A stretch of 64,000 bases of DNA from Pratylenchus scribneri (lineage: Eukaryota; Nematoda; Chromadorea; Rhabditida; Pratylenchidae): assembly GCA_030063045.1 (NCBI GenBank), contig JAQSEB010000050.1, positions 992,001 through 1,056,000 on the forward strand. Direction: 5' to 3'. Positions 34,296 to 46,150 of this stretch are shown here, piece by piece (position 1 is the first letter of the stretch; each line of letters starts with the position of its first letter). The notes under the pieces were generated by a model. It saw nothing but the letters and a program-made list of their open reading frames with translations. It was not told the origin of the DNA and ran no database searches. The translations under genes and the position numbers were made by a program.

Positions 34296-34520
34296 TATAT
34301 CTGGCCAAAAAATCAATTTACGCTAAAATAGCGCAGGATATTTACATGTCTTTGATTGTAATATATTCGAATTGTTTGAGGAAAAGTCGATTATATTACA
34401 TAATATTTCAAAAATTAAAAAAAATAAAACAGCAACTTTTTAGAGGACATTTGGGGCTTTCATTTGGCATATCGCCTTCCCAAATTGGTTGTTTCTTTGT
34501 TGAGATATTTGGCCAAAAAA
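34296..34520. repeat. Family A element, copy 6 (left arm truncated)
   Basis: Upstream of tandem copy 1. The right arm with TTTTTAGAGGACATTTGG and GCATATCGCCTTCC is intact. Confidence 0.7.
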
Positions 34521-34827
34521 TGTGATTGAATTGATCTTGTTTCCTTCAATTGTGAATGACCCATCATTTATGCCCTCAAGGACACTCAACGCTCTTCTCT
34601 TTTCTGATTACTGTATCCATTACTTTTGACAACAATAAAGGAAAGAGATTAGAGAATTTGCCTAGAGACAATTATCGAAGAAAAATAAAAGTATTGAAAT
34701 TGACATATAAAGGACAAATTTAAAAAATTCATAGATGGTCCAATTTCGCTCAATAACGAATTTAATTGAAATATTTTACGAACAAAATAAAATATAAATA
34801 AAATATGAATATTTTAAATTTAGTGAA

Positions 34828-35917
34828 TCACGCAGTTTTTGGTAAAAGATGCTCCTGTTCCCCTGCTGAAAACATTCCACGTCCACTCCTTATCTTTTGG
34901 CATAATTTTCCACTTAATTGCCTGGTAACTTTGTATATCTTTTTCACGTGGGCCGTTGCCGGATATTTCTCCCCACCGTGTTCCCCTGGGAGTGCATAAA
35001 ATATTGGGGATTCGCCCATTTTGCCTCCATTCTCTGCCCACCATTTCACTTCATTTTTAATGAATGCGGCACAACGGGGGAAGCCATTATTGCAACTGAA
35101 AATGCAAATTCAGATTTAAATAATTTACCGAATAAAAACATTGAAATTGTCTGAAAGATTGTACATCCAGAAGTTTATCCTATACAATAACTAAACCCTA
35201 TATCCAATGACAGATCTCTGGTCAGCAGGGAAGATTCATCATTTTATTATATTTTAACTTAGTTTTGAACCATTAAACCAAAATGGGTTTAAACCGTTTA
35301 ATACCCTTTAATTGTTGACCAAACCATAAACAAATTATATAGCATTAAATGCGTCTTGACCAACTCTATCCAATTTTTGGGAATATATTTGGTTTGGGAA
35401 TGTAGGATAAACCCTCTCTTAAATTATTATAATTATTTTTTGACAATTTATTTAGTTAAATTAAATATTAAATTTTGTGCCTCACATATTTGCGCATTTA
35501 TTGCCGAACCAAATCAAGTGCCTTGTCCAGACGGCAAATTCTCATTGCCTCCATTATAATATGGTAAGAGTGGCCACTAAAATGGCACATGCCTAAATCC
35601 AACAAAATGCGTGGATTTTCTTCATCGCCCTTCTTCTCTTCCATTTCAGCATTTCCCTTTGAATTTTCATTGCAATCCAATTGAATTTCTGATTGATTTT
35701 CAGCCAAAAGACTTTGCATTTCCTCATCTCCAATGATTCCGCACGAACGCGGGATTGGCCATGGTTTAATGCCATCTTGATTCGGCCATTTTTGTGAGTA
35801 GGAAAAAGATGAGGGGCCTTCGATTTCATCAGTTTTCAATTTGGAGTTAGTTGGAGGGCCAACAACAAAAATTGGCCAACAAATTACAAAAAATAAAAAG
35901 GCGAAGGCTAATAACAT
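34828..35917 (-). pseudogene. Secreted protein family, tandem copy 2, frameshifted
   Basis: Exons 35917-35486 and 35095-34828. A signal peptide (MLLAFAFLFFVICWPIF) and the conserved PWPIP, ENQSEIQLDC, LGMCHFSGHS and LDKAL blocks are present. Near 35516 one extra base relative to copies 1 and 3 shifts the frame just after LDKAL and creates a stop within 20 bases. As sequenced, the product ends at 139 aa without exon 2. Exon 2 still reads as a conserved, open frame (CNNGFPRCAAF, HVKKIYKVTRQL), and splice sites are intact, so the break is either very recent or an assembly error. Confidence 0.8.
35117..35474. repeat. Family B intron-filling element, copy 10
   Basis: Fills intron 35096-35485 of tandem copy 2, forward orientation. 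Confidence 0.85.
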
Positions 35918-36204
35918 TTTTGACCTTTTTTATGTCAAGGAATTAAGAGAATATGAGAATGGAAAATTTTCAAACTTTTCGAAAGTGGAGAAAACAATGG
36001 CGAATTAATTATGGATGTTTTTGCCAAAATAATATGGTCCAATTTGAATTAGAATGTGCGGATGATCAATTTTAGTGGGGTGGGAAGGGCGTGTGAATGA
36101 TGCCGATATTTGGGGAAAGGCGCAGCGCAGCTGGGAAGGCCAAAGTGCATGTGATGAACGATTAGAGGAGGGGGAATAAAATCTAATCCAAAGAGCCAAA
36201 CATC

Positions 36205-36430
36205 ATATATCTGGCCAAAATCAATATATGCTAAAATTGCCTGCAGGATATTTAGCTGCCTTTGATTTTGGTATAATATACTTATTGAAGGAAAAGCCGC
36301 TTATTTTAGAAATTGTTTTAACATTATAAAAAAATTAGTAAGCCACTTTTTAGAGGACATCTAGGACTTTCGAATGGCATATTGCCTTCCCCAAATTGGT
36401 TGCTTCCTTGTTGAGTTATAGCCAAAAGAA
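36205..36430. repeat. Family A element, copy 7 (left arm truncated)
   Basis: Truncated at the same place as copy 6 and at the same distance upstream of its gene, so it was duplicated with it. Confidence 0.7.
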
Positions 36431-36565
36431 TGACTCAAGTATTAAAACGTCAAGCAGGCACAACTACAAATTTTAATACAACAATTTACGAAGAAACTAA
36501 CAAAAGGGAAATGTGGATATTTTTTAACGAGCAAATGAAGTAAAAACAAGCAAAATTGGGTGTTT

Positions 36566-37767
36566 TTAAAGAGGTAAATCATGCAAACTTTCGGGCAAAC
36601 GATGATACCCTTGCCCTCCTCCTCCATTTCTTTCATTAGATAAAAATTTTTCACTCAATTTTCGGCACAATTTTCCGCTTAATTGCCTGGTAACTTTGTA
36701 CAACTTTTTCACGTGGGCTGTTGCCGGATACTTTTCCCCATGGTGGTCACCCGGTAATGCATAAAGCATTAGGGGTTCGCCCATTTTGCCTCCATTATCT
36801 GCCCACCATTTCACTTCCTTATTTATGAATGCGGCACAACGGGGAAAACCAAGTTTATTGCAACTGAAAATGCAAATTCATTTATTTATTATTGTGGATA
36901 TTTGTGTTTGGAGAAATATTTAATTTGCCGAATAAATTGCTGTACGTATTATATTACCAAAATAATTTTCACAAACCAAATATACCCAAAATTGGATAGA
37001 GCTGGTCAAAACGCATTGAATGGCATATAATTTGTTATGGTTTGGTCAGCAATTAAAGGGATTAAATGGTTTAAAACCATTTTAGTTTAATGGTTCAAAA
37101 CTAAGTTAGAATTGGTAAACCTAAACCAAAATATGAGTATAGGATGCATCTTATCTTGATGAGATCTATCAATTGAGTATAAGGTTTATGGGTTTAGGAT
37201 AAATTACTGAACCATTATAATCTTTTCGACAATTTCAATGCTTTTTTTCGGCAAATTAAATATTTCTTTGTGTGCGCCTCACATATTTGCGCATTTTTCG
37301 CCCAACGAAATCAGCGCCTTGTCCAGATGGCACATTCTCATTACGTCCATTACAATGTGGAAAGAATGACTCAAATGGCATATCCCTAGATCCAGCAAAA
37401 TGCGCGGATCCTCCTCATCATCATCCTTCTTTTCATTGTCACATTCCAGCTGAATTTCTGATTGACTTTCGACCAAAAGACTCTGCATTTCCTCGTCTCC
37501 AAAGATTTCGCACGAATCGAGTGGAATTGGCCAAGGCCTAATGGAGGTTGATGGCCCATTAAAATCCCATGGATGTTGCCGAATTTCGGAGCTGCCTCGA
37601 TGAATTGGCGAAGGATGCCTGTCTTCTTCTACGATTTCATCAACTTTCACTTTTGGCTTTGGCACCGAAATTCGAAGGAAATTATGAATGGGATTAGTAG
37701 GAGAGGCATCGATAAAAGGTGGCCAACTAATTGACAATAATAAAATGTTAGAGATGGCCAAAAACAT
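36566..37767 (-). CDS. Secreted protein of unknown function, tandem copy 3
   Basis: Two exons: 37767-37283 and 36863-36566, giving 260 aa. The signal peptide is FLAISNILLLSISWPPF, followed by a Pro/Ser/basic linker and then the shared PWPIP, VESQSEIQLECD, DPRILLDLGICHLS and LDKALISLGEKC blocks. Exon 2 has CNKLGFPRCAAFINKEV, KWWADNGGKMGEP, YPATAHVKKLYKVTRQL, LCRKL and PESLHDL. It is closest in exon 2 to copy 2 and in the C-terminal end to copy 1. Confidence 0.87.
36917..37265. repeat. Family B intron-filling element, copy 11
   Basis: Fills intron 36864-37282 of tandem copy 3, but in the orientation opposite to copies 9 and 10. Confidence 0.85.
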
Positions 37768-39028
37768 TTTTGAGATAGAGATGAATTTGTGGGCAATAAA
37801 TTGATTTAAGAATGAGGGATTTTGGCTTTTTCAGTTTAATAAATAATGGACTTAATAAATATTAATATAGTGCAGACTAACGGAGACAACAATGGGCCAA
37901 ATTGATGGGTTTCTTTGGCATATGATTTGGGCAATAAATTTTGAATGTATGGATGATCAAAAGATGGGGGGAGGGAGTGAAATACGGTTGATCGAAACAT
38001 GAAGGGGAGATGAGGCCGAGTTATAGGAAAGGCTGGCGAAGCTGCAAAATAAGGACAAGGGAAAGTGCTGTCTCAAAGACCTAATCAATCGAAATGTGAA
38101 CCAATCTAAAAGCCAGAAAATGTCATATATTCATTCTCCAGCTAAAATTTCATTCAATGCATCAGAATCAAAACGGCATGGAATATTTTTGTATATTGGA
38201 GTCTATGATTGTTTTGGGATGCCAAATTGATGGAAATGTTTCTCAAATGATTGAGCCGGATGATCATTGAAATGGTCAGCGACCGAATTTGGAATTAATG
38301 GAATCTTTTTTGGCATCAATGAATTTGAGTCGGTAATAGCAATTCAGAACCACCTACTTTTGATATTTTTCTGCGAGTCAATTGTCCATCCGTGAAGGCG
38401 ATATACCATTTGAAAGCCTAAAGTGTCCTCTAAAAAGTGGCCATATAAAATTTTAAGAAATCTAACTTTAAAGAAAGTTAAATGTCTCTGCGTGCAATAA
38501 CTCAAATTTTTGGAGGAAAAACCACTTATTTTTCAAAGTGTTTTAAATTTCTAAAAATGAATGAAGCCACTTTTTAGAGGACATTTAGAGCTTTCGAATG
38601 GCATATGCCTTCTCAGATTGGCTGTTTTTTTTTGTTGAGCTATGAATAAAAAACTGTGATTGAATTGTTCTCTGTCTCGCTCAATTTGAGTCACCCTTCA
38701 TTTATGCCATCAAGGATCTCTTTTCTTATTACTGTATTCCTTTCTTTTAACTTTAACAGAAGGAAAGGATATTGATAGATGAATTTCTCTTAAGGCAATT
38801 ATTGAAGGAAAATGACATGAAATAGAATCCAAAGGCTAGAAATTTTAAAAATTCATAAAAATTTAAATTAAATTGAAATATTACCTCAAAAAATATTTGA
38901 CCAGTTAAAATTCAATTTAAATTGATAATTTATATTAAGTAGAATTTATAATTTTTATGCAAATTTATTAATATTTCGGAATAACAAAATTTAAATTCAC
39001 TCCAATTTCCACCCATTCCCAAGCAATT
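37768..39028. other. Intergenic region upstream of the tandem family
   Basis: Contains a segment (about 37960-38050) similar to the upstream regions of tandem copies 1 and 2, a family A copy and the 150-bp shared block at 38675-38825. No gene seen. Confidence 0.6.
38385..38650. repeat. Family A palindromic element, copy 8
   Basis: GTGAAGGCGATATACCATTT and its mate near 38600; upstream of tandem copy 3. Confidence 0.8.
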
Positions 39029-40561
39029 TTAGGCAGTTGTGCCTCGTTTTCGTTGTTCTTCGGCCGAATAGCAATACTAAAAATAAGGGAAACATAATTT
39101 TATTGAACATTTCCCGTTGTTAATTTGACCAATTCGCATTCCTGCTTTGTGCGAGGCGATCGCCACAAATTGAAGTCCAATTCGGGGCAATATGGGAAAA
39201 TGTAGGGCTGAAAATTTAGGGCATTTCTAAAATTCACGTTTCACAATAACCTCGCATTGATCTGTGTTGCTGAATCGATTCACCTGGGGAAAAATTATGA
39301 ATAATCGATAATTAAATTTGTTCATTTTTGGCAAATTTACTCGACGAAACCATCGATGTACTTTCTGCGCCGGGTCACGAGTGTTCACCTTGAAAATATG
39401 AAAATGTTTATGGAATATTCAATTTTTTGCGGGTATTAATTAACTTCTACCATCTCTGATTTATTTCACCTATTTTACAATAAAATAATTCCACCTGTTT
39501 AATTATGTTTGTTTTATTTGCCCCAAACATTTTGCATGTTTTATTTGCCCCAAACATTTTGCATGTTTTATTTGCCCCAAACATTTTGCATGTTTTATTT
39601 GCCCCAAACATTTTGCCTCTTTTATTTGCCCCAAACATTTTGCATGTTTTATTTGCCCCAAACATTTTGCATGTTTTATTTGCCCCAAACATTTTGCATG
39701 TTTTATTTGCCCCAAACATTTTGCATGTTTTATTTGCCCCAAACATTTTGCATGTTTTATTTGCCCCAAACATTTTGCATGTTTTATTTGCCCCAAACAT
39801 TTTGCATGTTTTATTTGCCCCAAACATTTTGCATGTTTTATTTGCCCCAAACATTTTGCATGTTTTATTTGCCCCAAACATTTTGCATGTTTTATTTGCC
39901 CCAAACATTTTGCATGTTTTATTTGCCCCAAACATTTTGAATGTTTTATTTGCCCCAAACATTTTGCATGTTTTATTTGCCCCAAACATTTTAATTCAGC
40001 CTATTTTGCCCTAATAAATAAAATTCCGTCTGTTTTGCTAGCCCCAAACAAATAATTCCGCCTGTTTTATTTGCCCCATATATAATAAATTAACTTCCAG
40101 TTTCCCCTTCATTTGTGCAATTCCCACTCAACCAACCGTCACATTTGGGCATCCATTCACGATTAAATCATGCCAAAGCACAAATGGCATTGGATCGCAG
40201 CCACGTGCCGGTGACCCAATTGGGCAAGCGCATAACTTAAATAAATTTTGCCAAATAATAATAAAATTGGAAGTTGAGATTTTACCTGGCAACCATTCCT
40301 TTCGGTCACAACCGCGCAATCCAATCCTTTAAGGTTCAAATCATACTTTTTTGTGTCTACTCTCAATTTTACCTGTGCAAAGCATTGGAGGACAATTTTC
40401 AACGATTAGTCGGCCCAAATCGGCGATGATTTGATCCTGTCCTATAATTGTAGCAAATATTTGAGAGAAATTGGAATTAAAGCACTTTGAGCATCCATTG
40501 CCGTGTAGAAAATGGCAAAAAAGCAAAGGCAAATGGAGGCCAAATTAATTAAAATATTCAT
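39029..40561 (-). CDS. Small secreted Cys-rich protein with antistasin-like and Kunitz-like segments
   Basis: Eight small exons: 40561-40486, 40441-40373, 40326-40286, 40235-40143, 39388-39341, 39283-39251, 39207-39130 and 39076-39029, giving 161 aa. The signal peptide is MNILINLASICLCFFAIF. The middle part, LDCAVVTERNGCQLCACPIG, follows the Cys spacing of antistasin-type inhibitor repeats. The C-terminal part, RWFRRVNRFSNTDQCEPY then FPYC, KQECELYC, resembles the second half of a Kunitz/BPTI domain. A secreted protease inhibitor is the likely role, by analogy. The join across the large minisatellite intron relies on phase only; without it the protein would end at a stop at 40128-40130. The domain assignments are weak because each is partial. 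Confidence 0.6.
39505..40075. repeat. Minisatellite array 3, core TTGCCCCAAACA
   Basis: About 17 units of 27 bp, core TTGCCCCAAACA plus TTTTGCATG and a T-rich linker, then a partial unit with the AATTCCGCCTG spacer of arrays 2 and 4. In intron 39389-40142 of the Cys-rich protein gene. Confidence 0.93.
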
Positions 40562-41252
40562 GTTGCCTTTTAATTATCCACAAGAATGGCTACAAATAAA
40601 ATTGAAATTTGACAGTCCCGGGCAGATCAATTCTCGACAAAATATTCGGTGGAATTTTTAGTGGAAAATGACACGGATATGGTCCTTTCACTTCTTGAAT
40701 GGATCTTGAATGGAAAGTGGTTTGTATGACCCGATCAAAAATTATTATTGATGAGTTTGACGATAATCGGCGGCGTTTTTTGTGACCAGAGAAAGGGTGA
40801 GAGGCGATTGAAAACCCAATGAACAAAACCACCCAAAAATGCCAGTGATGGGTGCGAATGCGAATCGAATTGAATTGCTGTGCTCCCTTCTCAATCATCC
40901 ACATTCAATTCATCCTTATTAAAGGAGAATGGGTCGCGCATTTGCAGTAATTTATTTGGGGGGAAATTCATCAGCAGCAGCCGTAGAAGAAGATGTTGTG
41001 AAGGAGGCAATATGATGATGGGGGTGGTTGATCGCCAAAATGGCCCGAGGCAATATGAATACATAAAAAATAGATGAAAGAAAGGGGATTTGCGGATTGG
41101 ACCTCAAAGGGAGGAAATGGATTGGATTTGCACATAAATACAACAATTAATTTACTCGTTTATTCCCACAAACACGAATTGGACTAATTAAATTAAATTA
41201 ATCACAAAAACGGTAAAAAGCGTTAATTGAAAATTAATCACAAAAAAATTGA
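40562..41252. other. Intergenic region
   Basis: Between the Cys-rich protein and the acid phosphatase. Short ORFs on both strands are unconvincing. No repeat family member seen. Confidence 0.5.
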
Positions 41253-44200
41253 TTAAAAAATGGTGAACAATGATTTTGGGTGGTCGACAATCCAAAATGG
41301 CCAATAGCAGCATATTGTGGCGGCAATTGTGAAGAATGCTGAAAAATTTCAGAAAGAATTAATACTAATCTCAACCCCTATGTCCCCAATTCCCATCAAT
41401 TTTTCTTAAAAGGACAATTAAATACTGTTGATTCAGCAATCATTAGTTTTTGGCCCATAGCTCACCAGCCCCCATTCATTTTCTCAGCAGGTAAGGCGGA
41501 AATGAAGTACCACCGATTTAGCAAACGGTTTTTGGCTATAGCTCAACGAGGCAATAGCCAATTTGAGTAGGCGATATGTCATTTTAAAGCCCAAAGTTTC
41601 CTCTATAATTTAGCCATTTTAAATATTCTAAAATTACAATTTAAATAAGGTATACGTCTTTGAGTGTAATAAACTAGAATTTTTTGATTGAGTGAGGAAA
41701 AGCAGCTTTATTTACAAATTTCTTTAATTTTCAAAAAATTAGATTTGCTACTTTTTAGAGAACATTTTGGGCTTTCGAATGGCATATCGCCTTCCAAAAT
41801 TGGTTATTTCCTTGTTCAGATATAGCCAAAAGAATATCTAAACTCATTATCAATGCATGGTACCCAATTCTATTTGATTCCTATTTCCCCTACCAAATGT
41901 CCATCCAGAAGTCCATCGTTTTGGCCCAATAGCAGCAGCCGAATTACTGCTTCCCCACCATCCTGCTGTATTTTTGTTGTTGTTCGCTTCTGGCCTATAA
42001 ATGAGTGGAGTATTGCACAATGTTTCCTGGTCGGGTTCTTGTTTAAATGGCAAAGAACGTTGTTTGAATTGTTCCAAAGTGCATCCATTTTCACATCCCC
42101 GAATATGTGGGGTTAAATCAATCAATTCCTGCTGATCATTTTCACGTCGATAGAGTACCTTTTAATTTAATTGAAGACCAAAATATGAGGAGAAAATATT
42201 TAATTTGCCCAAAAAATTGAAATTGCCGAAAGGATTTTAATGGTTCAGAAATTGTAAACTAAACCAATAAAACTTATATTCAATCGTTAGATCTTGTTAA
42301 TATGCATCATTTAATTGTAATTTGGTTTAAGTTTAACCAATTCTAACTTAGTTTTGAACCAGTAAACCAAAATGGGTTTATTTAAACCGTTTAATACCCT
42401 TTAATTGTTGACCAAAACCATAACAAATTATATACCATTCAATGCGTCTGTCTTGACCAGCTCTATCCAATTTTTGATATATTTGATTTGTGAATGTAAG
42501 ATAAACCCTCTTAAACCCTTAAACCATTTTATTTCTTTTGGAATTATTTATTCTAATTTTTCGAACTTAAATATTTTTTATCCGCCAATAACCAACTTTA
42601 ACATAATATTGGCCAGATGAATTCCTCCACAATTCGAGAAGGAGGCAAGAGGCATATGTCGGGAATCCATTCCTATCGAAGTCGACGTGATCAAATTGAA
42701 AAGTGGCAAAAAGGGCGGCCAGTGTCATGTCATGCTATGGAATTAATGAAGTGAATGGAGAAATGAGATAGATACGCCCCCCAACTTGACGCCGTTAACA
42801 ATAACTCAACAAAGACTGAGCCAATATGTTTTTGTTATCAAATTAAAGAGCAGACTTTTGGCTATCAAATGATATTAAATTTATTTAAATTGGTTCAAAA
42901 ATGATAAAGTTATGAACAAAAAAAGCCACTGAACATTTCTCTAATCCATAAGGTTAATTTAATTTTTTTGTGCACAACTTCATCAATTCAGTATAATTTA
43001 AATAAAATTAATATCATTGAATAGCCCAAAGTCTGCTCTTTAATTAATTACTAAAATCATAAAAATTGGTTCAGTCCATGATGAGTTATTTTAAACGGCG
43101 TCAAGTCGGTGTAGCGTTAAGCTTGGCTGCTCCAAAATTAGCAGGGGAGCAATTACCGCAGAATGTGCATAATATTTTAGGGCGCCCAACCATCCGCATT
43201 CACTTCGAACATCATTTGGCCGGAGCGTTTTCTTATTCAATGGAGTGAACGGATCCGAACCGGATTTTGGCGTCAAATTGATGCCACGATCCAAACATAC
43301 GGCCTTAAGGACAAAAATGATGGGAAAATTATCAAATTTTCCTTGCCTTTTTCTCCATTCTTTCAATCAGCTCCCAGAGGAATGTGCCACCCAACAGCTT
43401 TGGCATTTCCATGGCAAAATCGATGCCCAAAAATGGGGCCATTCCAAGGCCATTTTGGAAGTCAATTAAACGAGTGTTGATTTCAATGGTTTGTGGGAGG
43501 ATTTGAAGGGCCCATTCCGGGGGATTTAGGCCATGCGTTTTCTATGGAATTTGGGAGGGAAAATTTATGGATATTAATAAATGGATAGTATTTAATTTGC
43601 CGAAAAACAATTGAAAATGCCGAAGAGTAACATAATGAAAAATAATGGTTTAAGGGTTTATCCAAATTCACAAACCAAATATACCCAAAATTGGATAGAA
43701 CTGGTCAAGAAGACGCATTGAATGTTATATAATTTGTTATGGTTTGGTCAACAATTAAAGGGTATTAAACGGTTTAAACCCATTTTGGTTTGGTCAACAA
43801 TTAAAGGGTATTAAACGGTTTAAACTCATTTTGGTTTAATGGCTAAAACTAAGTTAGAATTGATTAAATCCAAAATATAATCAAATGATGCGTTGATTAT
43901 AATATAATATTTTGGGTCTAGAATAATATCCAGAATCGTTATTTTTCGGTATTTTCAATGTTTTTTTCAACAATTTAATAAATGAATATGAATGGGCATA
44001 CTTCAATATTGACTGTTTCAATGAAACCCCAAAGGGAGTCCAATGTAATTTGGGCGCCAGCATATTCGCTGATTTGCTCCAAAAGTGCCTTCAAAAAAAG
44101 GAAAGTTCATTAGGAAAGAGACAGGGAACGTACAGCGCTGGACTGATTCAATTGTTGGAATTCGGGTGTTTGCATGCGAAGGTCGAACAATTCTATGGTC

Positions 44201-46150
44201 CTTTGGCAATATGTTCGAGCATAGCCAACCTATTGAGTATTAGAATCAATTAACAAATAAATGTATAAATGAATTTAGATTTTTGGCACATAATTTAACG
44301 AGGAAAAAGCCAATCAGGGAATATCATTTGAAAGCCCAAAGTACTCTTTACAATTTGGCCTATTAAATTTCATGAATTCAAGCCCAAAATTAAGTTACAT
44401 GTCTTTTAATAGTATAATAAACCAAATTTTTAGGAGAAAATCTGCTTATTTTTACAAAATATTTCAAAATTTAGAAAATTAGAAAAGCCACTTTTTAGAG
44501 GGTATTTAGGGCTCTCGAATGGAATAAAGCCTTCCCGAATTGGTTGTTTCCTTATTGAGATATTGGCCAAAAACTGTCATTAAATTGTCCTCCTTTTCGT
44601 TCAATTGTGAGTGACCCATCATTTATACCCTCAAGGATCACTCAAAGCCCTTCTCTTTTCTTATTACTGTATCCATTTCTGTATCACAGACAACAAGGAA
44701 GGAAGGAAAGAAGGATAGGCGAATTTGCCTTCGCTCTTTCCCCTTCTTCTTTTACTTACTGTATCCATTTCTTTTGATAGAGGAAATTTAGGGCTTTCTT
44801 CAAATGGAACGATTTACGATTCCCAAATTGGTTGTTTCTTTGTTGAGGTATGGCCTAAAGAATTGGCTAATAAGATATCATCTTATTTTGTGAATGAATT
44901 CCACACATAAACGGCTAATTCAATTCATTTATTGGATTCTATATTTTTTAAAGAGTTAAAAAGGATTTTCCTCCTAATTTTGGCCTATTTTCCAATTAAG
45001 GTTTTGTTGTCCGAACTGACTGGGTCCTTCTTGAATTCATAGGTATGAACGGGAATTGGAATGAATGTGGCCGGCCATTCCGGCAAATCCGGATAATCTA
45101 AAAATGAAAATTTATTCCAAAACAAATATTTACGGCCACAAAACCAATTCCCCAACGTGCGCCCGGCCCAAACATTCCAATCAAATTGGCAGTGGCCGAT
45201 TGGATTGTTCGATTCGTGTCCGTGGAAATCACGTAAATTTCATTGTTTTTGTATTGAGTGGACAAAAATTTGAGTTGTTCAATGTATCGCCGGCGAAGGA
45301 ATTTGCCCAATTGAACGTGTTGGGCCATTCCACGCTGAGAAATTGAAATGGAATTAATTTGATGAAAAAAGACAATTTGAGACCACCGATTCAGTACCTA
45401 AATCATTCTTTTGACCATATCTCAGCAAGGAAGCAATAAATTTTGGAAGGCAATATGCCATTTGAAAGCTATAAATGTCCTTTAAAAAGTGGCTTAAATC
45501 ATTTTTGAAATTTAAAATAATTTGTAAAATAAGCGGCTTTTCCTCAGAAAATTCGGTTATATTAAACTCAAAGACATTTAACTTTTTTAATAGTTGAATT
45601 CATAAAAATTTGGAATTTTTATAAAATTTAAAAATAGCTAATTTGTAGAGGACACTTTTGGCTTTAAAATGGTATATTGCCTTACAAAATTGGTTACTGC
45701 CTAACAGAGATATGGCCAAAAATCAATGTGGGTACTCGATAGGCACTAGGCAGTACCCAATCCATCCCCAATGGGATTTTGAATACCCCATCAATAATAA
45801 ATTACAGTTGTTAATTCGGCAAATCCCTGAGGCCATGCGTCAATTTGATTTGGATCATTTGGATACGTATAAATTGGCGTACGGTCGCCATGTCTCCAAA
45901 TCTACAAAAATCCCTCGCAAAATTCAATTAACTTCATTTTTGTCCTCACCGAATGGACGAAAACTAGTTCATCATCTTTTCCCTCCATCAATTGAATTTG
46001 TTGAGGCGTCGAAGTTGGCATTGATTGTGATTGGTTAACGATGGATTCATTCCCAATTGAAGGAGGAACAATGCCATTAGCAACATCAATTGGATGGCCA
46101 TGAATTTGGTAAAGGAGAACAAGTGGAAAAATAAAAGCAGTAGAAAGCAT
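41253..46150 (-). CDS. Histidine acid phosphatase, probably membrane-anchored
   Basis: Eleven exons: 46150-45950, 45901-45806, 45334-45145, 45097-45021, 44229-44134, 44088-44002, 43541-43347, 43303-43157, 42734-42603, 42158-41894 and 41338-41253, giving 523 aa. There is a signal peptide ([16 protein letters not shown]). The phosphate-binding motif RHGDRTP is at residues 70-76, with His71 as the nucleophile. The catalytic HD pair is at 364-365 (HDMT). Family segments include [47 protein letters not shown] and CTLEQF. The last exon encodes [16 protein letters not shown], a plausible membrane helix as in lysosomal acid phosphatases; without it the frame stops at 41850. The intron after exon 7 fits only as GC-AG. 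Introns hold family A, B and C elements. Confidence 0.9.
41525..41835. repeat. Family A palindromic element, copy 9
   Basis: GGCTATAGCTCAACGAGG to GATATAGCC; intron 41339-41893 of the phosphatase gene. Confidence 0.85.
42198..42575. repeat. Family B intron-filling element, copy 12
   Basis: Begins AATATTTAATTTGCCC; fills intron 42159-42602, forward orientation. Confidence 0.85.
42788..43105. repeat. Family C palindromic element, copy 5
   Basis: Ends CTTGACGCCGTTAACAAT and TTTTAAACGGCGTCAAG; intron 42735-43156. Confidence 0.85.
43588..43985. repeat. Family B intron-filling element, copy 13
   Basis: Reverse orientation, with an internal tandem duplication of about 50 bp that repeats GGTCAACAATTAAAGGGTAT; fills intron 43542-44001. 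Confidence 0.85.
44272..44575. repeat. Family A palindromic element, copy 10
   Basis: In intron 44230-45020, followed by the 150-bp shared block and another solo half-copy at 44780-44860. Confidence 0.8.
45405..45725. repeat. Family A palindromic element, copy 11
   Basis: CATATCTCAGCAAGGAAG to GAGATATGGCC; intron 45335-45805. Confidence 0.8.
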
